This document shows positions 53,499-62,237 of a stretch of DNA of 64,000 nt, piece after piece (the first letter of the stretch is position 1; every line of letters begins with the position of its first letter). Location of the stretch: the NCBI GenBank assembly GCA_021776525.1, contig JAJFFT010000001.1:372001-436000 (forward strand), written 5' to 3'. Origin of the DNA: Robiginitomaculum sp. Its GTDB lineage: Bacteria; Pseudomonadota; Alphaproteobacteria; Caulobacterales; Maricaulaceae. The translations under genes were made by a program, and so were the position numbers. The notes beneath the pieces were generated by a model. The model had not been told where the DNA came from. It saw only the letters and a program-made list of their open reading frames with translations, and ran no database searches.

Positions 53499-53786
53499 AT
53501 GACATTCCGTCCTTTGCATGACCGCGTGCTCGTTAAGCGGATCGAAGAAGAAGAAAAGACGGCTGGTGGGATCATTATCCCTGATACAGCCAAAGAAAAG
53601 CCACAAGAAGGCGAAGTTGTTGCGGTTGGTGCTGGCACCAAAGACGACAATGGCAAGGTTACGGCGCTGGACGTCAAAGCCGGCGATCGCATCTTGTTTG
53701 GCAAATGGTCTGGTTCTGAAGTGACATTGAACGGCGACGAGCTGTTGATCATGAAAGAATCCGACATTCTGGGCATTTTGGGCTAA
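53499..53786 (+). CDS. groES: Co-chaperonin GroES
   Basis: 95 residues, exact family length. [35 protein letters not shown] is the standard N-terminus and the mobile loop [13 protein letters not shown] is present; [26 protein letters not shown] ends it. Forms the heptameric lid of GroEL. Behind a CIRCE element and 55 bases before groEL. Confidence 0.99.
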   Translation: MTFRPLHDRVLVKRIEEEEKTAGGIIIPDTAKEKPQEGEVVAVGAGTKDDNGKVTALDVKAGDRILFGKWSGSEVTLNGDELLIMKESDILGILG

Positions 53787-53841
53787 GCGCACCGCGCACC
53801 CCCCAAACCATCCACACTTAGATTACGAATAGGAAATTCCA

Positions 53842-55497
53842 ATGGCTGCTAAAGAAGTACTCTTTGAAGCTGCTGCGCGCGATCGCTTGCTGCGCGGTGT
53901 TGACGTTCTTGCCAATGCGGTAAAAGTCACCCTGGGCCCCAAAGGCCGCAATGTTGTTCTGGACAAATCTTTTGGCGCACCGCGCACCACCAAAGACGGT
54001 GTAACCGTTGCCAAAGAGATCGAGCTGGAAGACAAGTTTGAAAACATGGGCGCACAAATGCTGCGCGAAGTCGCCTCCAAGGCTAATGATGTTGCCGGTG
54101 ACGGCACCACCACTGCCACCGTTCTGGCGCAATCCATTGTTACCGAAGGCATGAAACGTGTTGCCGCCGGCATGAACCCGATGGATTTGAAACGCGGTAT
54201 TGATGCTGCGGTTGCCGAAGTCATCAAAGACGTTGTTAAAAAAGCCAACAAGGTCAAAACTAACGAAGAAATTGCCCAAGTTGGCTCTATCTCTGCCAAT
54301 GGCGAAACTGAAATTGGCGCGATGATTGCCAAGGCCATGGAAAAGGTCGGCAATGAAGGCGTGATCACGGTTGAAGAAGCCAAATCGCTGGAAACCGAGC
54401 TGGACGTTGTTGAAGGCATGCAGTTTGATCGCGGTTACCTGTCGCCTTACTTCATCACCGACCCGGACAAGATGATCTCCGTCATGGAAGATCCGCTGAT
54501 CCTGCTGCACGAGAAAAAACTCTCTAACCTGCAAGCTATGCTGCCGATTCTCGAAGCTGTGGTTCAGGCCTCTCGTCCGCTGATCATCATTGCCGAAGAC
54601 ATTGAAGGCGAAGCGCTGGCGACTCTGGTGGTCAACAATTTGCGCGGTGGTTTGAAAATCGCGGCTGTCAAAGCGCCTGGGTTTGGCGATCGTCGTAAAG
54701 CCATGCTGGAAGAGATTGCTATTCTGACCGGTGCTCAGGTGATCTCAGAAGATTTGGGCATCAAGCTGGAAAATGTCACTATGGACATGCTGGGAACTGC
54801 CAAGAAAGTTTCGATCACCAAGGATGACACCACCATTGTCGATGGTTCTGGTGATAAGGCTGATATCGAAGGCCGTATTTCACAAATCCGTCGTCAGATC
54901 GAGGATTCAACCTCTGATTATGACAAGGAAAAACTGCAAGAACGTTTGGCCAAACTGGCTGGCGGCGTAGCAGTGATCAAGGTTGGCGGTGCCACCGAGA
55001 TCGAAGTGAAAGAACGTAAAGACCGCGTCGAAGATGCCCTAAATGCCACCCGCGCTGCGGTTGAAGAAGGCATTGTACCGGGCGGTGGTTCGGCTCTCCT
55101 GCGTGCGTCAAAATTCATCGACGCAACAGGCGCCAATGATGACCAAAAAGCCGGTATCGACATTGTTCGTCGTGCTCTGCAGGCTCCGGTTCGTCAAATC
55201 GCCCAAAACGCCGGTGCCGAAGGCTCCATCGTTGTGGGTGAAATCCTCGGCTCCAAAAGCGCGACTTACGGTTATGACGCGCAAAATGATGTCTATGTCG
55301 ACATGGTCGAAGCCGGTATCATTGATCCGGTCAAGGTTGTGCGTTCTGCCTTGCAAAACGCTGCATCCGTTGCAGGCCTGATCATCACCACCGAAGCGGC
55401 TGTGGCCGATGCACCGAAAAAAGATGGTGCAGCCGGTGGCGGCATGCCTGACATGGGCGGCATGGGCGGAATGGGTGGCATGGGCGGCATGATGTAA
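53842..55497 (+). CDS. groEL: Chaperonin GroEL
   Basis: 551 residues. ATP motif [33 protein letters not shown], the intermediate hinge and the Gly-Met tail ([10 protein letters not shown]). The GroES-binding and equatorial domains are intact. Co-transcribed with groES. A terminator follows 37 bases after the stop. Its terminator tail is duplicated exactly 1.6 kb downstream, flanking the KAP gene. Confidence 0.99.
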   Translation: MAAKEVLFEAAARDRLLRGVDVLANAVKVTLGPKGRNVVLDKSFGAPRTTKDGVTVAKEIELEDKFENMGAQMLREVASKANDVAGDGTTTATVLAQSIVTEGMKRVAAGMNPMDLKRGIDAAVAEVIKDVVKKANKVKTNEEIAQVGSISANGETEIGAMIAKAMEKVGNEGVITVEEAKSLETELDVVEGMQFDRGYLSPYFITDPDKMISVMEDPLILLHEKKLSNLQAMLPILEAVVQASRPLIIIAEDIEGEALATLVVNNLRGGLKIAAVKAPGFGDRRKAMLEEIAILTGAQVISEDLGIKLENVTMDMLGTAKKVSITKDDTTIVDGSGDKADIEGRISQIRRQIEDSTSDYDKEKLQERLAKLAGGVAVIKVGGATEIEVKERKDRVEDALNATRAAVEEGIVPGGGSALLRASKFIDATGANDDQKAGIDIVRRALQAPVRQIAQNAGAEGSIVVGEILGSKSATYGYDAQNDVYVDMVEAGIIDPVKVVRSALQNAASVAGLIITTEAAVADAPKKDGAAGGGMPDMGGMGGMGGMGGMM

Positions 55498-55534
55498 TCA
55501 TGACGACCTGCTGACCTTTCGGTCCAGACAAATT

Positions 55535-55568
55535 AAGGGGCGGTGCCAGCAATGGTGCCGCCCTTTTT
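55535..55568 (+). terminator. Terminator of groESL
   Basis: AAGGGGCGGTGCCA, GCAA, TGGTGCCGCCCTTTTTT: the stem continues through two GU pairs and ends in six T. Confidence 0.9.
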
Positions 55569-55574
55569 TGTTTG
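55557..55574. repeat. 18-bp direct repeat, left copy (groEL terminator tail)
   Basis: GCCGCCCTTTTTTGTTTG, identical to 57177-57194. The bases outside each copy differ. The two copies bracket the REP copy 4 and the AT-rich KAP gene. Confidence 0.75.
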
Positions 55575-55619
55575 AAGTTGAAAGGTAATTATCTGCACCA
55601 GTAAAATAAAACTATTTTC

Positions 55620-55703
55620 GTCACTCCGGCGAAAGCCGGAGTCCAGTTCTTTTCCGCCCCGTCTAAACTTAAGGGCTGGATACCGACTTTCGTCGGCATG
55701 ACG
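55620..55703. repeat. REP-like palindrome, copy 4
   Basis: Starts CGTCACTCCGGCGAAAGCCG and ends CGTCGGCATGACG; contains CTCCGGCGAAAGCCGGAG hairpin and GGCTGGATACCGAC tail. Within the repeat-bracketed segment upstream of the KAP gene. Confidence 0.8.
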
Positions 55704-55799
55704 ATTCGAGTTTTCCGTAGTTGAGTAAAAACGATGCATTAAAATATGATACTAAGAAGAACCGATGATTTCTTACCCTAGAAAAATATGGAGCCTGAA

Positions 55800-57149
55800 A
55801 TGCGCTTATTTCCAGCAGAATTAGAAATTGAAGACGATGAAGGTTTCGCTACAGAAAAAGACATTTTTCAAAGAAAGAAAATTGGTGTTGGTCTTACCAA
55901 TATTTTGACGTCTGTAGTTGATCCCTGCGTGGTTGCTGTCGATGGGTCATGGGGCAGTGGGAAAAGCGTCTTTCTGAAAATGTGGGCCGGCGCATTAAGA
56001 AATGATGGCATTCCGGTTATCTATTTTGATGCATTCAAGAATGATTATTTTGAAGATGCTTTTGTCGCCATCGTTGGTGAAATCATCAATCTGGCCATTA
56101 AACAATCTGGCGATGATGCCTCCGCAGGTGAATTAAAAAGCAAAGCCTTGGCTGTGTTCAAAGTCCTCGCTTTAGCAGGATCAAAAAAGTTGGTTGAGCA
56201 CATAACATTTGGAGCTATTGACGGCGATACTTTTGATAAAACGCAGACCGCAATGACTAAAAACACAGGGGTTGAAAAACAGTTTGAAGAAATTTTGGAA
56301 TCCTATGGAAACAGCCACGATATTCTTAAGGCATTCAAGGAAACCCTCTCCGAATTACCTGAGGTGTTAGTCGAGAACGAAGAAGGCAAAGAAAATTCAG
56401 ACGAAAGTAAAAAGCCATTGATCGTCATCATTGATGAACTTGATCGGTGTCGGCCAGATTTTGCACTTCAAATCCTTGAGCGCATAAAACACCTGTTTTC
56501 AGTGCCGAATGTTCACTTCGTTCTGGGAGTGCATTTGGAGCAACTCCAAAATTCTGTCAAATACGCCTATGGCGAAAAAATTGATGCCCATACATATTTA
56601 CAAAAGTTCATTCATTTTACGGTTGTGCTAAAAACATACGCTTTGAGCGAGTCACATGGTGATTACGTTACTTTTATGAATTACGTTATTAAAAAAATTA
56701 AATTTAATAAAACTGAAGACAGTTTTGTTAATACTGCTAGAAGCATGATTTTACATGCCTCCTATAAGAATAAATCAAGCTTCAGAGACATTGAGAGACT
56801 GCTAACAAAAATTTGTATTTTAACACATTATTCGTCGACTAGCGATTATCAGAATCATTTGATTGCTGGGCTATGTATATTAAATGTTACGAACCCAACA
56901 TTATTCAAAAAAGCCAAGGTTGGGGATTTGAAATTTAGTGAAGTCGAAAAAGCTCTTGGATTATCTCTGCTGGAGGATTCTAGGAGGAATAGAATAACTG
57001 AGCTTTGGCGGTATTATACCGATTATTCATTTAGCCAAGCGGATGCAGAAAAAATGCTCAATATTTCGTTACCCACAATAGAGCAAAAGATAAATGTTAT
57101 TCCAGAAATTGCTAATAATGTGATTGATCGGTTTTCTCTGGAGACCTAA
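55800..57149 (+). CDS. KAP-family P-loop NTPase
   Basis: 449 residues from the ATG at 55800 (GGAG six bases upstream); an ATG four codons earlier is possible. Walker A is DGSWGSGKS (about 48-56), Walker B is LIVIIDELDRC (207-217) and the following VHFVLGVHLEQLQNSVKYAYG block with YLQKFIHF is the KAP signature. No long membrane helix is seen between the Walker motifs, so it is likely soluble, unlike many bacterial KAP proteins. KAP proteins include the F-plasmid PifA phage-exclusion protein. The gene is AT-rich, alone, and bracketed by an 18-bp repeat, indicating transfer; a defence role is only suggested. Confidence 0.88.
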   Translation: MRLFPAELEIEDDEGFATEKDIFQRKKIGVGLTNILTSVVDPCVVAVDGSWGSGKSVFLKMWAGALRNDGIPVIYFDAFKNDYFEDAFVAIVGEIINLAIKQSGDDASAGELKSKALAVFKVLALAGSKKLVEHITFGAIDGDTFDKTQTAMTKNTGVEKQFEEILESYGNSHDILKAFKETLSELPEVLVENEEGKENSDESKKPLIVIIDELDRCRPDFALQILERIKHLFSVPNVHFVLGVHLEQLQNSVKYAYGEKIDAHTYLQKFIHFTVVLKTYALSESHGDYVTFMNYVIKKIKFNKTEDSFVNTARSMILHASYKNKSSFRDIERLLTKICILTHYSSTSDYQNHLIAGLCILNVTNPTLFKKAKVGDLKFSEVEKALGLSLLEDSRRNRITELWRYYTDYSFSQADAEKMLNISLPTIEQKINVIPEIANNVIDRFSLET

Positions 57150-57162
57150 CTGGATGCTAAGA

Positions 57163-57189
57163 GCGGCTCATCGCGAGCCGCCCTTTTTT
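57163..57189 (+). terminator. Terminator after the KAP gene
   Basis: GCGGCTC (57163-57169), ATCGC, GAGCCGC (57175-57181), then CCTTTTTT. 13 bases after the KAP stop; its tail is the right copy of the 18-bp repeat. Confidence 0.9.
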
Positions 57190-57194
57190 GTTTG
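57177..57194. repeat. 18-bp direct repeat, right copy
   Basis: GCCGCCCTTTTTTGTTTG, identical to 55557-55574, overlapping the terminator tail of the KAP gene. Confidence 0.75.
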
Positions 57195-57286
57195 TTCCAA
57201 TTAAACCTCTTGCCAAACCCAGTATTTATTGTTATTCGATATGGGCTGGGGAGCGCCAAGTAAGAAACGCAAGACTGGAGCGCTCG

Positions 57287-57832
57287 ATGAAACGCATGAT
57301 AATGACCGCCGGACTCATTCTGGCGATGACGGGTTCGGCTTTGGCCGGATCAAAGAACGACGATCAATATGACCTTTACGTAATCGCCGATGAAGTGACG
57401 GACAGCGTGGTTTACGTGGTTGCCGCAGAGCACAAAACCGTAGCCCTTGAAATTATTGATGAGGATGAAGCCCATTGGGTGAAAACCTCAAATGCCCATA
57501 AAATTATCGACCGCTCGAAAAAATTTTTCGGTCCGGACAAGAACGTAAAGAAAAAAGGTTTTGCCTTTGTTGTTGATGACGATGATGTGAAAATTTCCTT
57601 CCCGCTTTTGTTTTTTAAACACATCTCTATTCACGCCAGTGAAGACGGCGGTGCACAGATCAATGTGACCTCAAAGGATGGCGAAGGCGACGTTAGTATC
57701 CGGGCTGATGATGATGGCGCATTTATTACTGTGGCTGATGCTGATGCCGATGGCGCACGGGAATTCATTGACGACATTGAAGAAGCGCCAAAAGCCATGC
57801 GCAAAAAAATGAAAAGCGATCTGGGTTTATAA
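57287..57832 (+). CDS. Secreted acidic protein, unknown function
   Basis: 181 residues from the ATG at 57287, with GGAG six bases upstream; earlier in-frame codons have no ribosome site. Signal peptide about 1-20 (GSALAG). The body has runs of acidic residues (VVDDDDVK, DADADGAREFIDDIEE) and alternating hydrophobic strands. A Lys-rich segment lies at ~80-92 (KNVKKKGFAF). No family recognised. Terminator 30 bases downstream. Confidence 0.65.
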   Translation: MKRMIMTAGLILAMTGSALAGSKNDDQYDLYVIADEVTDSVVYVVAAEHKTVALEIIDEDEAHWVKTSNAHKIIDRSKKFFGPDKNVKKKGFAFVVDDDDVKISFPLLFFKHISIHASEDGGAQINVTSKDGEGDVSIRADDDGAFITVADADADGAREFIDDIEEAPKAMRKKMKSDLGL

Positions 57833-57862
57833 GGCCTAAGATCACGTGAAAAACAAAATGAG

Positions 57863-57890
57863 AGGGCGGGGCATATGCTTCGCCCTTTCT
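57863..57890 (+). terminator. Terminator after the secreted acidic protein gene
   Basis: AGGGCG (57863-57868) and CGCCCT (57881-57886) with TTCT after it. A moderate stem; separates this gene from the wbp-like cluster. Confidence 0.7.
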
Positions 57891-57968
57891 GGTTGAGGCA
57901 ATTGCAAGTCGTCATAGAGTGCGATAGCACTGCGCGCTCTTGCTTCTGGTTGGTTTATGGGTGTTTGA

Positions 57969-58538
57969 ATGACCAAGCTTCAGTATTTTGTGCATGCCTC
58001 GTCCTATATTGATGACGGGGTAAAGATCGGTGAAGGCACGTCAATCTGGCACTTTTGCCATGTGCTGGGTGGTACAAGAATCGGTAAAAACTGCTCGCTT
58101 GGTCAAAATGTCATGGCTGGGCCAGACGTTTCTATAGGCGATGGGTGCAAAATCCAAAATAACGTCAGCCTTTATAAGGGCGTGCATCTGGAAGACGATG
58201 TGTTTTGTGGCCCGTCCTGTGTGTTTACCAATGTCACGACACCGCGCGCCAATGTGAACCGCAAGGATGCATTTGCCAAAACCATGGTGCGCCGGGGTGC
58301 CTCGATCGGGGCCAATGCAACTATCGTGTGCGGACGCGAGCTGGGTGAGTATTGTTTCATCGCCGCCGGTGCGGTGGTCACCAAAGATGTTCCTGCCTAT
58401 GCGATGATGGCCGGTGTTCCGGCGCGCCGTATCGGTTGGGTCAGTAAAAGCGGTGATATACTGGGCGAGGATCTGATCTGTCCACGGACCGGCGAGCGCT
58501 ATCAGATTGCCAACGATCAATTGCGCCCTGTGTCGTGA
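57969..58538 (+). CDS. wbpD: WbpD/WlbB-like UDP-GlcNAc3NA N-acetyltransferase
   Basis: 189 residues with hexapeptide left-handed-helix repeats (IGEGTSIWHFCHVLGGTRIGKNCSLGQNV..., VSIGDGCKIQNNVSLYKGV, and GEYCFIAAGAVVTKDVPAYAMMAG). The order and motif ASIGANATIVCGRELG match WbpD-like acyltransferases that add acetyl to the 3-amino group of the UDP-diaminouronate. First gene of the cluster, acting last of the four enzymes. No ribosome site is clear before the ATG at 57969. Confidence 0.9.
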   Translation: MTKLQYFVHASSYIDDGVKIGEGTSIWHFCHVLGGTRIGKNCSLGQNVMAGPDVSIGDGCKIQNNVSLYKGVHLEDDVFCGPSCVFTNVTTPRANVNRKDAFAKTMVRRGASIGANATIVCGRELGEYCFIAAGAVVTKDVPAYAMMAGVPARRIGWVSKSGDILGEDLICPRTGERYQIANDQLRPVS

Positions 58539-58635
58539 TTTGCAAACTAAAGTGATGCAAACCCTGAGAAACGCAGTTTACCCTTGAAACAGCCCTGCTA
58601 TAAGGCGCCGAAGAGGTTTTTAACGGATAAACATA

Positions 58636-59607
58636 ATGGCGGTAAATGGTAGTGGTGCAAGCGTAGCCGTCATCGGGTGCGGGCATTGGGGGAAAAACCT
58701 GGTGCGCAATTTCTCTGAACTTGGCGCGCTATCCGCAGTGGTGGATTATGATGCCGCCACGGCAGAAAAATTTGCCAAAATGTATGGCGTAGATGCATTG
58801 ACCCTGGATCAGGCTTTGGCATCCACCGCAATCACCGAAGTTGTTATTGCTGCACCAGCAGAGCAGCACGCACAAATTGCCCTGGCCGCCATTGCGGCGG
58901 GCAAGAATGTCTATGTGGAAAAACCGGTGGCCCTTAATATGGATGATGCCACCCAGATTGCCGAGGCGGCTCAAAAGGCTGGCTGTGTATTGATGGTTGG
59001 CCATTTGCTGCGCTATCACCCGGCTTTTGAGGCGCTGTTGGCTGCGGTGCGCAAGGGTGAATTGGGCGATATCCAATACGCCTATTCAAACCGGGTCAGC
59101 ACCGGTATTTTCCGGGTTGAGGAAAACGCTTTGTGGAGCTTGGCCCCCCACGACTTTTCACTAATGTTGGCCTTGTTTGACGAGGCCCCAAATCACGTTG
59201 AAGGCACGGGTGCCGGGTGGGTGACCCCTGGTATTGAAGATGAATACCGGGTCAATATGACTTTCCCATCAGGTGGGAGGGCGCATATTTTTGCTTCATG
59301 GCTGCACCCCTTCAAGGAACAAAGACTTGTGGTGGTTGGGGACAAGGCAATGGCGGTGTTTGAAGACACGCACCCTGATAAAGAACAAAAGCTGCGCCTT
59401 TATCGCCATGGCATTGATCGCAGCGCAGGAAAACCTGTTCCGGTTAAGGCCGATGCTGAGGCGCTGCCCTATGATATGGATGCAGAACCCTTGGCGCAGG
59501 AATGCCAGCACTTTTTGGACTGTTGCGCCAGCGGCGCAAGTCCGCGCACCAATGCGGACGAAGCACTGGCTGTGCTGGGCGCCATGATCGCTGCCAAAAC
59601 GGCATAA
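58636..59607 (+). CDS. wbpB: WbpB-like Gfo/Idh/MocA dehydrogenase
   Basis: 323 residues. N-terminal Rossmann fold VIGCGHWGKNLVRNF with GxGxxG-like pattern, then PAEQHAQIALAAIAAGKNVYVEKPVALN (the EKP motif) and a C-terminal Gfo/Idh domain (SNRVSTGIFRVEENALWSLAPHDFSLML). In the wbp pathway this enzyme oxidises the 3-OH of UDP-GlcNAcA with NAD+. Gap of 97 bases after wbpD. Confidence 0.9.
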   Translation: MAVNGSGASVAVIGCGHWGKNLVRNFSELGALSAVVDYDAATAEKFAKMYGVDALTLDQALASTAITEVVIAAPAEQHAQIALAAIAAGKNVYVEKPVALNMDDATQIAEAAQKAGCVLMVGHLLRYHPAFEALLAAVRKGELGDIQYAYSNRVSTGIFRVEENALWSLAPHDFSLMLALFDEAPNHVEGTGAGWVTPGIEDEYRVNMTFPSGGRAHIFASWLHPFKEQRLVVVGDKAMAVFEDTHPDKEQKLRLYRHGIDRSAGKPVPVKADAEALPYDMDAEPLAQECQHFLDCCASGASPRTNADEALAVLGAMIAAKTA

Positions 59608-59611
59608 ATTA

Positions 59612-59641
59612 TTCACAGGACGTGAATTCACAGGACGTGAA
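59612..59641. repeat. Two tandem 15-bp palindromic units before wbpE
   Basis: TTCACAGGACGTGAA at 59612-59626 and again exactly at 59627-59641; each is TTCAC/GTGAA. They end two bases before the AGGAC ribosome site of wbpE. Confidence 0.7.
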
Positions 59642-59655
59642 AAGGACAGGATATC

Positions 59656-60783
59656 ATGGGTATCGCTTTTATTGATTTGCAGGCGCAACGGGCGCGTATT
59701 GAAGACAAGATCAATGCGGCCATTACCACGGTGTTGGATGAAGGCCGTTTTATCATGGGGCCACAGGTCAAATTGTTCGAAGAGCAATTGGCGGCCTTTG
59801 GCGAGGCAAAACATGCGCTGGGGTGTGGCAATGGCACGGATGCTCTGGCCCTGCCTTTGCTGGCCTGGGGTATTGGGCCTGGGGACGCGGTTTTCTGTCC
59901 CAGCTTTACCTTTGCGGCCACCGGGGAAATTGTTCCCTGGTACGGGGCGACGCCGGTGTTTGTCGATATTTTGCCTGACACCTACAATGTCGATCCGGTG
60001 AAGCTGGAAGCCAGCATTGAAAAGATCATTGCAGAGGGCAAGTTAACGCCCAAAGTCATCATTGCGGTGGACCTTTTTGGCCAACCTGCGGATTACCCGG
60101 CGCTTGGCATTATTGCCAAGAAATACAATATGAAACTGGTTGCCGATTCGGCGCAGGGCTTTGGCTGTACGCTGAATGGTAAGCACCCCTTGCACTGGGC
60201 TGATGTCACCACCACCAGCTTCTTTCCAGCCAAACCGCTGGGGTGTTATGGTGATGGCGGTGCCGTTCTGACCAATTGTGATGAAACCGCCGACATCATC
60301 CGGTCCTTGCGGGTGCATGGCAAAGGCGGCGATAAATACGACAATATCCGTATCGGGATGAATTCGCGACTCGACACATTACAAGCCGCCATATTGCTTG
60401 AAAAACTGGCGATCTTTGCCGATGAGATTGAGCGGCGTAACGTGGTCGCAAGCCGGTATTGCGACCAATTGCGTGATCGTGTCAACGCCGTGCCAGCGAT
60501 GATCGACGGCGGTATGTCCACCTGGGCGCAATTCACTATCGAACATGATGATCGTGAAGGTCTGGCGGCACACCTCAAAGCCAATGATGTTCCCAGCGCC
60601 ATTTACTACCCCAAGCCCATGCACATGCAGACTGCTTACAAGGATTTTCCGGTGGGTGCCGGCGGATTGGATGTTTCCGAAGACAAGGCCACACGGGTAA
60701 TCTCGCTTCCCATGCACCCCTATCTGGACGAGAATACACAAGAGACCATCATACAGGCTGTGCGCGGCTATAATCACCGCTAA
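59656..60783 (+). CDS. wbpE: WbpE-like PLP aminotransferase (DegT/DnrJ/EryC1 family)
   Basis: 375 residues. DegT family features: GCGNGTDALALPLLAWGIGPGDAVFCPSFTFAAT, the PLP-Lys in TSFFPAKPLGCYGDGGA, and NSRLDTLQAAILLEKL. Catalyses amination of the 3-keto intermediate made by WbpB with glutamate as donor. AGGAC lies upstream of the ATG. Follows wbpB. Confidence 0.93.
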   Translation: MGIAFIDLQAQRARIEDKINAAITTVLDEGRFIMGPQVKLFEEQLAAFGEAKHALGCGNGTDALALPLLAWGIGPGDAVFCPSFTFAATGEIVPWYGATPVFVDILPDTYNVDPVKLEASIEKIIAEGKLTPKVIIAVDLFGQPADYPALGIIAKKYNMKLVADSAQGFGCTLNGKHPLHWADVTTTSFFPAKPLGCYGDGGAVLTNCDETADIIRSLRVHGKGGDKYDNIRIGMNSRLDTLQAAILLEKLAIFADEIERRNVVASRYCDQLRDRVNAVPAMIDGGMSTWAQFTIEHDDREGLAAHLKANDVPSAIYYPKPMHMQTAYKDFPVGAGGLDVSEDKATRVISLPMHPYLDENTQETIIQAVRGYNHR

Positions 60784-60815
60784 CGCTTATGACTGACAAC
60801 AAAAGGGACCAACCC

Positions 60816-62186
60816 ATGAACGCCTCAGGATCCAGTGCAGCCCCCAAAGGTACCAGCCTGCCTTTAGCCGTGCTCAGCGAAACTTTTATTCGCAAAGCCA
60901 AGGATAAAACCCTACATGTGGGCATTGTCGGTCTGGGTTATGTGGGCTTGCCTCTGGCCGAGGCTTTTGTCCGCCGGGACCTGCGCGTCACCGGGTTTGA
61001 TATTGATATGGCCAAGGTTGACATGCTGGATGCCGGGCAATCTTATATCAAGCATATTTCGGACGAACGTATTGGGTCTATGAATGCTTCGGGCAAGTTT
61101 GGCTCGACCACGGATTTCGCACGGTTAAAAGAAGTCGATGCTATCCTGATTTGCGTGCCAACGCCGCTTGGCGCGCACCGCGAACCCGATCTGTCATATG
61201 TGGTCGCCACAACCAAAAATATTGCCAAATACATTGGACCTGGGCAGCTGGTTATTTTGGAATCGACGACATATCCCGGCACCTCGGAAGAGGTCCTGCA
61301 ACCAATTTTGGAAAGCGGTGGCCTGAAAGCCGGTGTTGATTTTGCCATTGCCTATTCACCGGAACGCGAAGATCCGGGCAATCCCAATTTTGAAACCTCG
61401 ACCATTCCCAAAGTGGTGGGGGCGTCATCAACGCCAGAACGGGACATGGCTTGCGCACTTTATGGCGTGATTGTACCCACCGTGCCGGTCTCTAACCTGC
61501 GAACCGCTGAGGCGGTCAAGCTGACCGAGAATATTTTTAGGGCCGTCAACATCGCCTTGGTGAACGAGCTGAAAGTGGTTTATGGCGCCATGGATATAGA
61601 CGTCTGGGAAGTTATTGAGGCAGCAAAAACCAAGCCCTTTGGCTATATGGCGTTTTATCCGGGACCGGGCCTTGGTGGACATTGCATCCCGATTGACCCG
61701 TTCTATCTGACCTGGAAAGCCCGTGCCTATGGTTTGAATACTCGTTTTATCGAATTGGCTGGCGAGATCAATTCCAACATGCCTGGGCATGTGGTTGACC
61801 GGCTTGGCGAAGCCATGAACGAACAATTGGGCATGGCCATGAAAGGCGCAAAAGTTTTGATTGTTGGCCTGGCTTACAAGAAAAACGTCGATGATATGCG
61901 TGAAAGCCCGGCGCTGGAGTTGATCGACAAGCTGCGGATGCGGGGCATGGATGTAGAGTATTACGATCCGTATATCCCGGTGGCACCGTCCATTCGTGAA
62001 CACCCCGAGGTTGAAGGCATGCGTTCGGTGGAATGGACCGAGGAAGCACTTGGTAAATTTGACGTGGCGCTGATCGCCACTGACCATGACAATGTTGATT
62101 ATATGCCGCTACTTAAGGCCGTGGATCTGGTGGTGGATACGCGTAATGCCATTAAAGACCGGGCCGAGAAAGTTGTGCGCGCCTAA
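60816..62186 (+). CDS. wbpA: WbpA-like UDP-GlcNAc 6-dehydrogenase
   Basis: 456 residues from the ATG at 60816, with AAGGG eight bases upstream; an ATG at 60789 is an alternative. N-terminal NAD domain HVGIVGLGYVGLPLAEAFVRR, middle PTPLGAHREPDLSYV, catalytic Cys in GGHCIPIDPFYLTWKAR, and the C-terminal UDP-binding domain with GLAYKKNVDDMRESPALELID. It oxidises UDP-GlcNAc to UDP-GlcNAcA, the first step of the cluster pathway. Confidence 0.92.
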   Translation: MNASGSSAAPKGTSLPLAVLSETFIRKAKDKTLHVGIVGLGYVGLPLAEAFVRRDLRVTGFDIDMAKVDMLDAGQSYIKHISDERIGSMNASGKFGSTTDFARLKEVDAILICVPTPLGAHREPDLSYVVATTKNIAKYIGPGQLVILESTTYPGTSEEVLQPILESGGLKAGVDFAIAYSPEREDPGNPNFETSTIPKVVGASSTPERDMACALYGVIVPTVPVSNLRTAEAVKLTENIFRAVNIALVNELKVVYGAMDIDVWEVIEAAKTKPFGYMAFYPGPGLGGHCIPIDPFYLTWKARAYGLNTRFIELAGEINSNMPGHVVDRLGEAMNEQLGMAMKGAKVLIVGLAYKKNVDDMRESPALELIDKLRMRGMDVEYYDPYIPVAPSIREHPEVEGMRSVEWTEEALGKFDVALIATDHDNVDYMPLLKAVDLVVDTRNAIKDRAEKVVRA

Positions 62187-62237
62187 GCACGGAACATGTT
62201 CTTTGTGATTATATGGCAAGGCGTGTAAACTGAACGC

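Noticed and set aside
53818-54534. Minus-strand open frame across groEL
   Set aside because: Antisense of a highly conserved gene; its protein is Phe/Asn/Gly-rich and has no family pattern.
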